A DNA stretch of 64,000 nucleotides from Chloroflexota bacterium (GTDB lineage: Bacteria > Chloroflexota > Anaerolineae > Anaerolineales > UBA11579), in the NCBI GenBank assembly GCA_013112575.1, contig JABFGG010000003.1:19096-83095 (forward strand). Direction: 5' to 3'. The notes below the pieces were generated by a model, which was not told the DNA's origin, did no database searches, and was given only the letters and a program-made list of their open reading frames with translations. Made by a program: the position numbers and the translations under genes. Of the stretch, positions 19,932 through 29,525 are shown in pieces (positions within the stretch are counted from its first letter, which is position 1; every line of letters begins with the position of its first letter).

Positions 19932-22043
19932 TTATGGCACGCCCCAATACTGAGTTGCGCCACCCCAGTTGATCGAGATCAAGAATTGCCCTGTTGGGTG
20001 AAAAGCGACCTGCGGGATCCAATGAGCCTGTCCAGGTGTTTCATAAATGATTTCTTGGGTTGCTAGGTCGCATATTGCAACGTGGTTATCATGGGCGATG
20101 GCCAACAGGTGGCCCTCCGGATCGAAGGCGATATCTCCAATGATATTATAAACGTCAGGTTGACAGGTGGCGATCCAGTGGTTAGTCACCATATCCCTAA
20201 TGACGACGTTGTCAGCTAATGACGTGGCAACAGCCAGTAACTGGCCCTCTGGATCCATGGCCATTAAAAAAGCGTCTTCCGGTATGGCAATTTGAGAGCT
20301 TTGTTGCCAATTGCTTGTCTCCCAAATTGGCAACGTGCCATCTCCCAGCACGCCCAGTAGATGCTCTCCGCTGGGGTCGAATATATGCACCTTGCCATAC
20401 ATGTGCTGAAGTAAGGCAACTCTTTGACCACTTGGGATATCCCAGACCCAGGTGCCCCCCGTTTGCGGGCTCACAATAAAGCGCTCATCGGGACTTATGC
20501 TGATATTGCGGCTCCCATACAGATCAGGTTCGCCTTCCATGACCCGCGAATCGAGCAGTTCGCCACTGTCCGGATCCCAGAAGGTGAGGCGAGCCACCCA
20601 CATGTTATTGTTTTTCTCTTCTCCGACAATGAGCACCTGGTCTGTAGAGTCCAGATAATATGCTCGTGGGTCCGTCAGGAACCCTGAATTGAAACGCTGC
20701 AGCACTGTGCCGCTAAAGGCATCACGCAACAGAACGAAATTGTCGTGTTCAGTAAGTAATATGTCACCGGCTGCGGAAACATCGAACGAAGAGGTGCGCT
20801 CGATATGTTCCTCGATTTGGACTTCGAGTTTTCCCAAAGTCAGGTCCCAAATTTCAGCTGGCTGGTTATTATAAGCAAGGAACAATTTGCTTTGTTCTGG
20901 ATGGAAGGCAAATGTCGTTATCCATCCGCCGTGATCACTGAGGGTTATCTCGTTTCCAGAAGCGTGCATGCCTGTGAGCCAGAGGTGTATGGCTCCAGGT
21001 GCTGGTATATGTTTACTCAGATAGAGGTAGAAATCGCCGTTGCCAGTTCCGTCATGATCCTGGGTCTCGAGAGTCTCTCCCGTTAGTAAATCCCAAATGA
21101 TCAAGCCACCGTCAGCACCAATACTTGCGAGGGCATTATTATCTTGCCAATCAATGAAATAGACCCTTGAGATATATTCATCTGTGTCTGGGAAGGTAAG
21201 ACGCAGCACTGCTTTCTCAACTTCCCAGAGGGCGAATAGGTCGTGCTCTCCTTCGGCTACATATTCAGCAACAAACAGTTCTCCATCCGGGCTGAATTGA
21301 TAGTCGAAGCTGCCCGGTAGGTAGTAGAGGACTTCGCCATCGTAGGCACCGCGCATGTAGATGTTTTGACGATAATATGTGGCCAGCAAGTTTGGATCGG
21401 TCGGACTGAAGACCGGGCGAATGTGCCCGGGCATAGCATATAAAGCACCGCGTAGTTCGCTATCCCAGATCAAGGTGCACTGTTCATGTCCACTTAATTC
21501 CTCGATGGCCAATAAGCTCCCGTTTGAATTGAAACTTACCCTCCCGCGACTGCTTGAGCACCAGTGGAGCGGGTCAACAGGCAGGAGGTCTGTGCGCTCA
21601 AGGCTTTGCATGTCCCAAAACTCCAGGTCTGCGCCTGTTGTCGCAAGTACCAGCAAGTTGCCATTCGGGCTCAGGGCGCTGCCAGTGATTACATTGCTAG
21701 CGTCGAGATATTTGATTAGGGCATAAGTGTTGCCATCATAAACTGCTACACCCGCCTCCCCAACCACAAATAACATATTGCCACCCGGTGTCCAAAAAGC
21801 CTGATTGGCTGTTCCCAAATTGGGCCTTACCAGTTCCACGATTTCTGTCGCGTTTTCCGCGGTGATCTTTTGCCAATCTGGGAGTGGGGGCCTTGTTGGT
21901 TGTGGGGATGGGAATGCCGTGGGAGTAACATCAGGGCTGGGAAGGGCTGATAGCTGAATGTCCGTCCCAGGTGGTGTGCAGGCCGTGAAGAGTACAAGAA
22001 TTAGAAGCAAATAATATATCCCTTTGTGCTTCATGCCCGGCAT
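19932..22043 (-). CDS. WD40-repeat lipoprotein
   Basis: Lipobox LVLFTAC; many FSPDGELF/ SPNGNLLVLAT / DPEGHLLAIAHDN repeats. Confidence 0.8.
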   Translation of the reverse strand: MPGMKHKGIYYLLLILVLFTACTPPGTDIQLSALPSPDVTPTAFPSPQPTRPPLPDWQKITAENATEIVELVRPNLGTANQAFWTPGGNMLFVVGEAGVAVYDGNTYALIKYLDASNVITGSALSPNGNLLVLATTGADLEFWDMQSLERTDLLPVDPLHWCSSSRGRVSFNSNGSLLAIEELSGHEQCTLIWDSELRGALYAMPGHIRPVFSPTDPNLLATYYRQNIYMRGAYDGEVLYYLPGSFDYQFSPDGELFVAEYVAEGEHDLFALWEVEKAVLRLTFPDTDEYISRVYFIDWQDNNALASIGADGGLIIWDLLTGETLETQDHDGTGNGDFYLYLSKHIPAPGAIHLWLTGMHASGNEITLSDHGGWITTFAFHPEQSKLFLAYNNQPAEIWDLTLGKLEVQIEEHIERTSSFDVSAAGDILLTEHDNFVLLRDAFSGTVLQRFNSGFLTDPRAYYLDSTDQVLIVGEEKNNNMWVARLTFWDPDSGELLDSRVMEGEPDLYGSRNISISPDERFIVSPQTGGTWVWDIPSGQRVALLQHMYGKVHIFDPSGEHLLGVLGDGTLPIWETSNWQQSSQIAIPEDAFLMAMDPEGQLLAVATSLADNVVIRDMVTNHWIATCQPDVYNIIGDIAFDPEGHLLAIAHDNHVAICDLATQEIIYETPGQAHWIPQVAFHPTGQFLISINWGGATQYWGVP

Positions 22044-22151
22044 GGTACCCGATTAAGCGTGTTTTGTGGTGAGAACTCATAAGCTAATGAGAAAGCATTC
22101 TTGTGTAGGAGGTCATTTGGTTTTCTGAACTCCACCTCGGTTACATATAAA

Positions 22152-22180
22152 GAGGCCGTCACTATTTCAGTGACGGCCTC
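22152..22180. other. 12-bp perfect inverted repeat
   Basis: GAGGCCGTCACT ATTTC AGTGACGGCCTC. Confidence 0.85.
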
Positions 22181-22368
22181 CTGGCTCTTAGATCTCGATG
22201 TTGACCAGTTTGCCACCCACGACTATGATCTTTTGGACTCTACTCCATCCATGATTTTCCGGGCAATCTTGATGGCTAGGAGGTCTGAGTATCTTGCTCG
22301 CAGAGGCCCACAGGCCCAGTGATACAATGGCCGCTCCCACATAGCAGCGATAATAAGGAGAACCATTT

Positions 22369-23442
22369 ATGACCAAGACGCGCAAAGCCTTACTCGTTGG
22401 TAGTATGCCCTTTGGCAGTGAAGCGGCCAGCATGCAGACCGCCATGCAAGCCCTCGGCAACCACCTGATCGCCATGCCTGACGGTGAAGTTGGGGAGAAG
22501 AGTGAGGAATTCCCGTCAGGGCGTCGCCAATCCTGGGTGCATACAGCTATTCTGGCGAACATCGAAAGCGGGGCATTCCGCGTCCTGGCAGAACCGGCAG
22601 AGCGCACAGAAGATGGTTTCATGAAAGACAGCACAACGCGGTGGTTGATACAGCCCAATTACCCACCATCCGAGTTGGCTAAGCATCTGGACTTTGGTTA
22701 CCTGCGTTACTTCCGTGAGAGCTATGTAGCCTTCAAGAAATTACGCGAAAAAGCAGGCCAGCCGGACATGACCTTCCAGGTGGGTATTCCCACTGGAGGG
22801 GCCATCAGTCTGTTCTCCATGCGACCGCTTACGGGCCTGCGCTATCGCCGCGCTATGGACGAACGTCTGACTTACGAAGTCACCGAGATCGTCAAAGAGG
22901 CAGGCGATGACGTCATCATTCAGGTGGAAGTGCCGCTGGAAGTGTTGATGGTGGGCATGATGCCCTCCTTCATGATGTGGCTGCCTGTGCGCTGGATGAC
23001 TCAGCTGATCGAACGTTTCCCTGACGGAACCCGTGTGGGTATGCACCTGTGCCTGGGCGACCTCAACAATCGTAGCGAAGCCAAACTACATGTCGAGAAG
23101 ATGTTGGTACAGTTGACCAATCGCCTGATGTCCAGATGGCCCAGCGGGGTGAAGTTGGAGTTCGTGCATTTCCCACTGGCCGAGGCCGCCACACCGCCCA
23201 GCACGGCTCCTGAGACCTACGCGCCTTTGGGTGAGGTACGGCTGCCCGAGGGTGTGCGCTTTGTGGCTGGTTTTGTACATGAGGGCCTGTCTGAAGATGA
23301 ACACGGCGCCATCCTCAAATCCATCGAAGATGCCCGTGGTGAAGCCGTCGACGTGGCTTGCTCCTGTGGGCTGGCGCGTCGCACCCCGGAGGTAGCCCAC
23401 GAGTTGTTGCGCTTGACGGATTACACCGTGAACCTCTCCTGA
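22369..23442 (+). CDS. UROD/MetE-like TIM-barrel protein (cobalamin-independent methionine synthase-like fold)
   Basis: GSMPFGS...; overall resemblance to UROD/MetE superfamily; family assignment tentative. Confidence 0.45.
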   Translation: MTKTRKALLVGSMPFGSEAASMQTAMQALGNHLIAMPDGEVGEKSEEFPSGRRQSWVHTAILANIESGAFRVLAEPAERTEDGFMKDSTTRWLIQPNYPPSELAKHLDFGYLRYFRESYVAFKKLREKAGQPDMTFQVGIPTGGAISLFSMRPLTGLRYRRAMDERLTYEVTEIVKEAGDDVIIQVEVPLEVLMVGMMPSFMMWLPVRWMTQLIERFPDGTRVGMHLCLGDLNNRSEAKLHVEKMLVQLTNRLMSRWPSGVKLEFVHFPLAEAATPPSTAPETYAPLGEVRLPEGVRFVAGFVHEGLSEDEHGAILKSIEDARGEAVDVACSCGLARRTPEVAHELLRLTDYTVNLS

Positions 23443-23482
23443 AACCCTGCAGGCTGTTGAAAAAGTGGCGAAGTAATCGCAA

Positions 23483-24508
23483 ATGACAACTAACCTGGAA
23501 TTAACACGTTCGCAGATTCTTGCCTTTCGGCGTCATATAGCGGCGCTTGATGAGCGCCTGCCCAGTGGCACACCTGCATTGCATCGTGCAGCTTGGGCAG
23601 GTCTCCAAGACAGCATGCCGCGGGCCGCGCTGCTCTCGATTCATGCGCGCATGGCTGATACTCAACCCCAAAGTTGGGAGGACTCTTCGCTGATACAGAT
23701 ATGGGGCCCCCGATATAACACTTACGTAGTGGACAAGCGTGATTTTGCCATATTTACCCTCAGCAGGTTGCCGGAAGAAAACAAGCCGTTGAAGCGTGCT
23801 CAAGATATCGCCGCTCGGTTGAGTGCAGCGCTAGCTGGCTCTCGGATGCCTCAGCGCGAGGCGGCGCGAGCTATGGGAGCACGACACGCTAACCAACTGC
23901 GTTACGCCGCGCCGACGGGAACAGTCGTTATTCGCTGGGACGGCGCGCATCAACCTGATATTTGGAACATGCCCGTTCCTGAAATGGAACCGTATGAGGC
24001 GCTTCTTGAACTTGCCCGTCGGTATTTGCATGTGTTTGGCCCCGCTACTCCCGAAGCATTCGCCCAGTGGGCAGGCATCCGCTCCGCTAGCGGTATTACG
24101 GCATTCGGAGCACTTGGCAAGTCATTGACGCCAGTGCGAACACCCATCGGAGAAGCTTGGATTTTAAGCCAAGATGTACCGCTTTTCAGCGAGGTGACCA
24201 GACCAGCAGCACCAGCCCGTTTATTGCCAAGTGGCGATACCTGGTTCTTGTTGCAAGGTGCTGATCGTGAACTACTCGTGCCAAATGAGCAAAATCGTCG
24301 TGCGCTATGGCCTTCCCGGGTGTGGCCAGGTGCTTTGGTCGTTGAAGGTGAGACCGTGGGCACTTGGCGGCGCGCGAAGCATGTGCTCACGATCCAGTCG
24401 TGGATTCGCCTGTCTCGCGCACAGCGCGATGCTGTTGAGGCTGAAGCAGGTTCACTCCCACTGCCTGGGATCAACCGTCCCATGGATATCCGTTGGACTT
24501 CCGGCTGA
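23483..24508 (+). CDS. Winged-helix DNA-binding protein of the HTH_42 / AlkZ-YcaQ-like (COG3214) family
   Basis: N-terminal LTRSQILAFRRHIAALDERLP, IWGPRYNTYVVDKRD, RYLHVFGPATPEAFAQWAGI motifs. Confidence 0.75.
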   Translation: MTTNLELTRSQILAFRRHIAALDERLPSGTPALHRAAWAGLQDSMPRAALLSIHARMADTQPQSWEDSSLIQIWGPRYNTYVVDKRDFAIFTLSRLPEENKPLKRAQDIAARLSAALAGSRMPQREAARAMGARHANQLRYAAPTGTVVIRWDGAHQPDIWNMPVPEMEPYEALLELARRYLHVFGPATPEAFAQWAGIRSASGITAFGALGKSLTPVRTPIGEAWILSQDVPLFSEVTRPAAPARLLPSGDTWFLLQGADRELLVPNEQNRRALWPSRVWPGALVVEGETVGTWRRAKHVLTIQSWIRLSRAQRDAVEAEAGSLPLPGINRPMDIRWTSG

Positions 24509-24607
24509 CAACCAAAAAAGCCTCCCAACCCCGCGTTAACCAGACCAGGCTGTCGCTGTGCTCCAGCCTCGGTAATAGTCCGCGAAAATAACCAAGAGTG
24601 GTTATAA

Positions 24608-24645
24608 GTTATTGCCTAACGGACTACACCGTGAAACTCTCCTGA
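24608..24645 (+). pseudogene. Remnant of the 3' end of a paralogue of the 22369-23442 gene
   Basis: CTAACGGACTACACCGTGAAACTCTCCTGAAACCCC vs TTGACGGATTACACCGTGAACCTCTCCTGAAACCCT; encodes LTDYTVKLS* vs LTDYTVNLS*. Confidence 0.7.
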
Positions 24646-24671
24646 AACCCCGCTTGTCAGACAAGTACTAG

Positions 24672-24778
24672 GGTGTGTATGCAAACTAGGCCCGCCATAA
24701 GAAACGGGCGGCTAACTATGCCGCTATGCTCACCGTCGCAGCCATTTTCTTATGGTCTCAGGGGTTTGCATACACACC
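24672..24778. mobile_element. MITE-like element, about 107 bp
   Basis: Terminal inverted repeats GGTGTGTATGCAAAC (perfect 15 bp) extending with a second matched block CATAAGAAA; no coding capacity. Confidence 0.7.
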
Positions 24779-24932
24779 TCAGTGCTTGTTTGATAGCCGC
24801 GATATTGATGGGAAGTTGATTTGCAGCAGCATCCGGTTAACATGCACACTATTGATTTTTTCTGGTGGATTCTATATGATGATTGTGAGGGAATACACAA
24901 GTGGAGGGTTGTCTCCCGAGGAGGATAAGTAG

Positions 24933-25580
24933 ATGAAAGCTAAATATCTTGTAATTGGCCTGGCATTGCTAGGCACAATATTAGCCTGCACTCTGCCTTT
25001 TGACTCACCTGAGGAGGCTGATTGTGTGACGACCGGAGGCGTGTGGATACCCGAGACCACCGATTCTGAAACAGGTAGGCTGATTGGTAGGTATTGTGAC
25101 AGGAGTGGTCAACAAGACGTTGCTAATGCTCCAGCGGAAGAAGAGGAAGCTCCCCCAGCGCCGGTTGTTGAAGGGGATCTCCCTATTGAGCAGTGCCTGG
25201 TTCCCGAGACGAATTTTAGTGCTGTCTATGAAGGGGCCCAGAGAACAGATGAAGGGCCAGACTCGCATGGGGGGCGCTGTACCGGGGATTTTGTGATCAC
25301 TAACCTAAGCGCTGAATCGATCATTGTCATAGGTTATGATGTCTTTGATAACAACGCTATGCAGGATTCGAACTACTGGCGACAATACTGGCTTGAGCCG
25401 GGCGATGAACATCGTGAAAACATCTCTTATACCTGGCGGCCAGATGATCCCGATGGGGATACGTTCAATTTCATTGCGAAGATACTACCTGTGCGTAATG
25501 TGAATGCCTGCATCTGGTTGGTTCACGACCAAGCGCTCCAAGAGGTGGTCGCTCTCGATATCCCGGCTCCGTGCCATTAG
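24933..25580 (+). CDS. Lipoprotein, unknown function
   Basis: Lipobox GTILAC; 215 aa. Confidence 0.65.
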   Translation: MKAKYLVIGLALLGTILACTLPFDSPEEADCVTTGGVWIPETTDSETGRLIGRYCDRSGQQDVANAPAEEEEAPPAPVVEGDLPIEQCLVPETNFSAVYEGAQRTDEGPDSHGGRCTGDFVITNLSAESIIVIGYDVFDNNAMQDSNYWRQYWLEPGDEHRENISYTWRPDDPDGDTFNFIAKILPVRNVNACIWLVHDQALQEVVALDIPAPCH

Positions 25581-25582
25581 CC

Positions 25583-26563
25583 ATGCAAGAAAACGAACTT
25601 ATAAACTGGCTGTTAGAGATAGATAAAGAAAATCCTGCAGTACGCTATTTTGCTCTGCGAGATTTGCTGGGGCGTTCCAAGGATAACCCGGAAGTTTGCC
25701 AGGCCAGGGTAGATATCATGAGGCAGGGGCCAATCCCTACCATCTTAGACGCTCAACATCCAGACGGTTACTGGGCCAAGCCCGGGGGTGGACATTCTCC
25801 AAGCTACACAGTAACTGTCTGGCAGATCATATTCTTAGCGGAGTTCGGGGCTGATCCGAGTGATGAACGCGTACAAAAAGGGTGTGAATACTTTTTGAAC
25901 CACAGTACTGCAGCCAATGGTGCTTTCGCCATGAATCGCCCTCCCGTACCTAGCAGTGTTGTACATTGTCTCAACGGGGACCCGCTATATGCACTGTTGC
26001 AACTGGGCTATGCCAATGACCCCCGTGTGCAAGAAGCTCTAGATTGGCAAGTGCGCGCCATCGTGGGAGAGGGTGAACTTCGTTACTATAAGTCAGGCAC
26101 AGCTGGGCCGGGCTTTATGTGTGCTTATAATCAGGGCCAACCCTGCGCCTGGGGTGCTACCAAGGCGATGAAAGCCTTGAGTGCCGTCCCGCCAGATCAA
26201 CGAACTGCAGGAATACGAAGGGCCATTGAGACTGGGGCCGATTTTCTTTTGAGCCGCGATCTGACTGTAGCCGATTACCCGAATACGGATCATATCAGTA
26301 CCACTTGGTTCAGATTTGGCTTTCCTCTGAGTTACCGCTGCGATGTTCTAGAGACCGTGACTGTGCTGGTTGATTTGGGATATGGCAAAGACCCGCGGCT
26401 GAGCAATGTGCCTTCATTTATCCTGGACAAACAGGAGGATCAAGGGCGCTGGGTAATGGAGAGATCGTTAAACGGTAAGATGTGGGCTGATATTGAGGAG
26501 AAGGGCAAGCCCAGTAAGTGGATTACCCTGCGAGCACTCCGTGTATTGCAGTCGCTAGTATAG
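25583..26563 (+). CDS. Alpha/alpha-toroid (prenyltransferase/squalene cyclase-like) repeat protein
   Basis: HPDGYWAKPGGGHSPSYTVTVWQIIFLAEFG, repeated helical motifs. Confidence 0.6.
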   Translation: MQENELINWLLEIDKENPAVRYFALRDLLGRSKDNPEVCQARVDIMRQGPIPTILDAQHPDGYWAKPGGGHSPSYTVTVWQIIFLAEFGADPSDERVQKGCEYFLNHSTAANGAFAMNRPPVPSSVVHCLNGDPLYALLQLGYANDPRVQEALDWQVRAIVGEGELRYYKSGTAGPGFMCAYNQGQPCAWGATKAMKALSAVPPDQRTAGIRRAIETGADFLLSRDLTVADYPNTDHISTTWFRFGFPLSYRCDVLETVTVLVDLGYGKDPRLSNVPSFILDKQEDQGRWVMERSLNGKMWADIEEKGKPSKWITLRALRVLQSLV

Positions 26564-26621
26564 TCTTAGGCATTAGGAAGAAGACTGAAGATATCATGAG
26601 ACAAAAAGATGAAGAAAACAA

Positions 26622-27551
26622 ATGCTAGATAGTGACCTCAAAACCTGGCTGCTTGAAGGCGATGTTGCCATCCAATATCAGGTTCACCGCGACCTGTTAG
26701 GCAACGAGGACAAATGGCTCCGCGACCGCATTGCCAAAGAGGGATGGGGGGCGCGTTTTCTCTCCCGGCGCAATGAAAATGGTCATTGGGGGCAGCGCTA
26801 TTACCAGCCCAAGTGGATCTCTACCCACTACACCCTGCTTGATCTGAAGCACCTGGGCATTGCCCCCAGCAATGAAACGATCCGCCAGACGTTAGCCATG
26901 GTCGTGGCTACGGAAAAGGCTCCCGATGGCGGCATCCTTCCCATTGGGGAGAACAGCGACAGCGACGTATGTGTCAATGGCATGTTCCTCAACTTTGCGG
27001 CTTATTTTGGGGTGGAAGAAGAGGATTTAAAATCTGTTGTGGATTTCGTGCTGGCGCAACATATGGCAGACGGTGGTTTCAATTGCCGTTCCAACCGCAG
27101 CGGCGCGGTGCATAGCTCGTTACATTCCACTATCTCGGTTGCCGAAGGCATCCTGGAATACGCCAGGAATGGCTACCAATACAGATTGAAAGAGTTGCAG
27201 GCGGCAGAATTGGCATCCCGGGAGTTCATGCTGCAACATAGGTTATACAAATCGGACCATACGGGTGAGATCATCGACAAAAGAATGTTGATGCTTTCTT
27301 TCCCCTCACGCTGGAAATACGATATCTTGCGCGCGTTGGATTACTTTCGTGCAGCTGGGGTTGGCTATGATGCCCGCATGAAGGATGCCATAGAGGTCTT
27401 GCTGAAGAAACGCAGGAAAGACGGGCGCTGGCCAGTGCAAGCCAAACATCCCGGCCAAACCCATTTTGACATGGAAAAAGCAGGCCAGGCCAGTCGCTGG
27501 AACACACTAAGGGCTTTGCGGGTATTGAAACATTTTGATATTACAGAGTAG
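26622..27551 (+). CDS. Second alpha/alpha-toroid repeat protein
   Basis: NENGHWGQRYYQPKWISTHYTLLDLKHLG; related layout and near-identical C-terminal RWNTLRALRVL motif to upstream gene. Confidence 0.6.
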   Translation: MLDSDLKTWLLEGDVAIQYQVHRDLLGNEDKWLRDRIAKEGWGARFLSRRNENGHWGQRYYQPKWISTHYTLLDLKHLGIAPSNETIRQTLAMVVATEKAPDGGILPIGENSDSDVCVNGMFLNFAAYFGVEEEDLKSVVDFVLAQHMADGGFNCRSNRSGAVHSSLHSTISVAEGILEYARNGYQYRLKELQAAELASREFMLQHRLYKSDHTGEIIDKRMLMLSFPSRWKYDILRALDYFRAAGVGYDARMKDAIEVLLKKRRKDGRWPVQAKHPGQTHFDMEKAGQASRWNTLRALRVLKHFDITE

Positions 27552-27559
27552 GGGAGACT

Positions 27560-27922
27560 CTATTCCGCTTCCTGCATCCTCACAAACTCCTCCACAACTG
27601 CAACCAGATCGTCTTTTTTCTCTTCGACCTCTTCCATGCTATGGAAGCGCGCCACGCGCACATGCTCTGCGTCCCCGTCCAGCAGGCCGCTGTTGTCTTT
27701 GATGGATGCCCCTTCCTGGAAGAAGAGGTGCACGAACTTCTTGGTGCGCACCGTCAGGGTGGCCATGTTCTTACCGTAAGAAAAGGTCGGCCCGCCCCAT
27801 TTGATGTCTTCGGTCATCTTGGGGTTGGCTTCCAGGATGATGCGGCGCACGACCTGCAACTCTTCCTTTAGTGGATGTTCAAGTTCATCCATGAACTCGT
27901 CGACTTTTGGGTTGGTTTGCAT
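27560..27922 (-). CDS. DUF1801 (YdhG-like) domain protein
   Basis: KVDEFMDELEHPLKEELQVVRRIILEANPKMTEDIKWGGPTFSY. Confidence 0.8.
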   Translation of the reverse strand: MQTNPKVDEFMDELEHPLKEELQVVRRIILEANPKMTEDIKWGGPTFSYGKNMATLTVRTKKFVHLFFQEGASIKDNSGLLDGDAEHVRVARFHSMEEVEEKKDDLVAVVEEFVRMQEAE

Positions 27923-28031
27923 AGCGGGCCTTCCTCCTAGTTGGTTGGTCTGGTTAGGATTATATCGTATATAGCACAAATGTTTTATCGAATTTATACT
28001 GAATGAGTGGTGAATAATATGGTTTCCTGAT

Positions 28032-28058
28032 CGGGCGAAGCACGCTTCGCCCCTACGA
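28032..28058. repeat. GC-rich palindromic repeat copy A
   Basis: CGGGCGAAGCACGCTTCGCCCCTACGA; cf. 37798 and 51759. Confidence 0.8.
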
Positions 28059-28204
28059 CAGGCGAACTGTTCAGCATTAGTACCTATCTTGTTCACCTCT
28101 CCCGCTCTCTAAAAGCCCCCAAAACTGGTTTAGAATTGGGATTACCTGGTTTGATCTGATTCATCAGAATTATTACACTCATTTCAACATAAAAGGATCG
28201 CTTT

Positions 28205-28930
28205 ATGAATCTGCTCTTCTCTGGCATGCGCCAGCGTATTGGTGGTGTATTTGCTGCTTTTGCATTCTCTGCAGGCTGTTGCGTGTGTGGCGCTGTGATG
28301 ACCTTTGTGCTGGCTCCCAACCAGGCGCTAGAGGCACGCCGCATTTCGCGGCTGCCGGAGATGGATGCTGTTTATCTGACTTCGGTTGCAGCGGGAGAAG
28401 AAGTGCTGCTCACAGGCACTTTGCAGGGCAACGAACTGCTGTACAGCGACCTGCCTTACGTGGCCTTCAAAGAAGAGACCTGGATCGTTTCAGAGCCAAC
28501 CGGTGATGCTGAGAGCAATTCCGGTCGCTGGGACTCAGATACAGTTGTGCCGGATCTTGACCTGAATGTAGGCGGTCAGATTGTCGTGATCCTTTCGGCT
28601 ACTGACCCGCGCTTGAGCGGCGATTTGCTGGAAGAAACCATTCTCGGCGAAGGCCCATTGGAAGCTACCTATTCGGGCGAATCGCTGCCGGACGGCACTC
28701 TGCGTTATGAGGGCTTCGTGGATGGCGACGTTGCCACAGTGCTGGGCGAAAAGGCCACTGATGGTGGTGTACGACCCGAGCATTTGTTTGCCGGAGACCG
28801 TGCGGCTTTTGAGACCAGCCAGGAGGAAGCGGCTTCGGGTTTGTTCATCTCTGGGATTGCTTCAATGGTCTTGGCGCCTTTTGTGTTGATCGCCGGTATC
28901 CTGGGTACTATTTTCTGGCGGCGCAGGTAG
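28205..28930 (+). CDS. Two-TM membrane protein, possibly GIDE-like
   Basis: TM at both termini with intervening soluble beta-rich domain. Confidence 0.5.
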   Translation: MNLLFSGMRQRIGGVFAAFAFSAGCCVCGAVMTFVLAPNQALEARRISRLPEMDAVYLTSVAAGEEVLLTGTLQGNELLYSDLPYVAFKEETWIVSEPTGDAESNSGRWDSDTVVPDLDLNVGGQIVVILSATDPRLSGDLLEETILGEGPLEATYSGESLPDGTLRYEGFVDGDVATVLGEKATDGGVRPEHLFAGDRAAFETSQEEAASGLFISGIASMVLAPFVLIAGILGTIFWRRR

Positions 28931-29017
28931 CCCAAAAACTCCGCAAAAAATATCAAGAACGATTGTTTCGTGGCTGTTATCCTCGTCTTTATCAGAAAGA
29001 GATTTGGAGGCAGCATC

Positions 29018-29452
29018 ATGAAACTATCTGTTGAAAAGGTGATCAACCAACCGTTGGAAAAAGTGTGGGAGGTCTTTGATGATCCCGATAATTTGCCTAA
29101 GTGGCAGCCCACACTCAAGGAACTCCGGCAGGACAGTGGTGAGCCTGGGCAGCCCGGCTCTACCAATACGCTGATCTATGATGAGAACGGCCGCACCATT
29201 GAGATGAAGGAGAGCATCACCAGCCGCAATTATCCCGATGAGTTCTCCGGCAAATATGAAACCGATGGCGTGGTTAACTACATCACCAACCATTTCGAAC
29301 GGGTGGGGGAAGGCAGTACCAGGTGGAACATGGAAACCGATTTTCAGTTCTCCGGCTTCATGCGCCTGATGGCCCCATTGATGAAAGGCAGCTTTGTCAA
29401 ACGTACGTCCGAAGATATGGAGCGCTTCAAGCAGTTGGCTGAGAGCCAATAA
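29018..29452 (+). CDS. SRPBCC (START-like) family protein
   Basis: MKLSVEKVINQPLEKVWEVFDDPDNLPKWQPTLKEL; GGAGG upstream. Confidence 0.85.
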   Translation: MKLSVEKVINQPLEKVWEVFDDPDNLPKWQPTLKELRQDSGEPGQPGSTNTLIYDENGRTIEMKESITSRNYPDEFSGKYETDGVVNYITNHFERVGEGSTRWNMETDFQFSGFMRLMAPLMKGSFVKRTSEDMERFKQLAESQ

Positions 29453-29525
29453 GGGTGCCTTGATCAGTAGGAAGTTTTTTAGAAGGTAGCATTGTAGGGG
29501 ACTCGATCCTGTCAAGATTTGATGT

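Noticed and set aside
24726-24932. 68-aa ORF starting inside the MITE-like element
   Set aside because: Start codon is within the inverted-repeat element and no family is recognisable; not listed as a confident gene although a short membrane peptide cannot be excluded
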